From Bacteroidales bacterium (lineage in GTDB: Bacteria > Bacteroidota > Bacteroidia > Bacteroidales > UBA12077), in NCBI GenBank assembly GCA_013138975.1, contig WTBR01000119.1, forward strand, positions 1 through 32,519: a DNA stretch of 32,519 nucleotides, given 5' to 3'. The first letter of the stretch is position 1; each line of letters starts with the position of its first letter. Of the stretch, positions 32,146 through 32,519 are shown piece by piece. Position numbers and translations under genes: made by a program. Below the pieces are notes generated by a model. It was not told the origin of the DNA, did not search any database, and saw only the letters and a list, made by a program, of their open reading frames with translations.

Positions 32146-32519
32146 GTAACAAAAATAAATATTTTTACAGGTTTAAATTAATGGTCTTAGAAAAATAAGA
32201 AAATTATTAATAAATAAGACTAATAATCCCAAAGTGGAGTTTTTATAATCTCTCATCCAAAAAATTACTGCTTTTCTTTTTTCAAAGCATTAGTAGCAAA
32301 ACTTAACAATTGTGGCGGAAGCTACTAAAAATTAGCCTTGTATTCTTTCCAACTTCTCTTGTTTTTTTGTTTCTCCGAAACAAGGTAGCTACAAGCTACC
32401 AAAATCGAGTAGGTAGGAGGATTACTCCTCCGTCCTCTCACACCACCACGCATGCTCTCGCACGTGGCGGTTTCAGTTAATAGTTCAACCTTTCGTAATT
32501 TAATGACAAATTAAACAAG
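32146..32519. other. Gene-less right edge with hairpins and an intron end
   Basis: Contains TTAGTAGC/GCTACTAA (32290-32297 and 32321-32328), two adjacent hairpins TTGTTTCTCCGAAACAA (32367-32383) and GGTAGCTACAAGCTACC (32384-32400), and then the 3' end of a probable group II intron on the minus strand. No complete gene. Confidence 0.55.
32404..32519 (-). mobile_element. Group II intron, 3' end (domains V and VI), partial
   Basis: Read on the minus strand, 32471-32442 folds as a domain V-like hairpin: lower stem ACCGCCACG/CGTGGTGGT, two-base bulge TG, upper stem TGC/GCA and GNRA loop GAGA. Then TGTGAGAGGACGG leads to a second hairpin GGAGGAGTAATCCTCC (32431-32416), like domain VI, and TACCTACTCGAT, a usual 3' terminus for bacterial group II introns. 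The triad position reads CGC, as in group IIC introns. The reverse-transcriptase gene should lie to the right of the window. The adjoining left flank carries two stable hairpins. Confidence 0.72.

Noticed and set aside
32476..32519. C-terminus of an intron-encoded reverse transcriptase
   Set aside because: One minus-strand frame is open for about 13 codons to a stop near 32479, but this is too short and lacks a recognisable motif.

Overview
The window looks like a chromosomal segment from a member of the Bacteroidota, probably a free-living or marine Bacteroidales/Marinilabiliales-type organism. This is inferred from the very AT-rich DNA, the -7 boxes of the TAnnTTTG type, the weak ribosome binding sites, and families typical of that phylum: TlpA-like thioredoxins with a DUF4369-like head, YwqK-type repeats, a SiaC-family protein, and REP-associated tyrosine transposases (RAYTs). 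No rRNA, tRNA or CRISPR array was seen.

Layout. 1-3000: three single genes separated by non-coding DNA: an exported metallo-beta-lactamase-fold protein with an altered zinc site, an exported alpha/beta hydrolase and a small membrane protein. 3119-13300: mostly ordinary chromosomal genes. These are a membrane SpoIIE-type phosphatase, an AcuI/YhdH-type reductase coupled to a CPBP-type membrane protein, a methyltransferase, an SRPBCC protein, a divergent response regulator/histidine kinase pair, a small exported protein and a lipoprotein alpha-carbonic anhydrase. 13300-18100: an inverted repeat with a RAYT relic, a peroxiredoxin-like protein, a lipoprotein, and a beta-helix potassium-channel-like gene. 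The channel gene is separated from its former downstream partner by an insertion that carries a frameshifted RAYT. 18400-25750: a large DUF3352-like/YwqK protein, an 800-bp nest of palindromic repeats, a PPi-type phosphofructokinase, a beta-propeller protein, an exported nickel superoxide dismutase and a SiaC-family protein.

25900-31530 is the most unusual stretch. Five related non-coding repeat blocks, all in one orientation, alternate with four single genes: a TlpA-like thioredoxin, a YCF48/BNR-like lipoprotein, a transglutaminase and a YwqK-like protein. Every product has a Sec or lipoprotein signal. This resembles a cassette array of exported proteins, but no integrase is in view. To its right lie an intact RAYT with two short REP-type hairpins at its 3' end and, at the window edge, what reads as domains V and VI of a group II intron on the minus strand, whose body lies outside the window.

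The window also holds at least four other families of short palindromic repeats (at 8101-8490, 9156-9260/18082-18179/20846-20943, 20585-21165 and the CTTCGAC..GCTCAG family). With one intact and two decayed RAYTs, this makes small structured repeats the main source of variation here.
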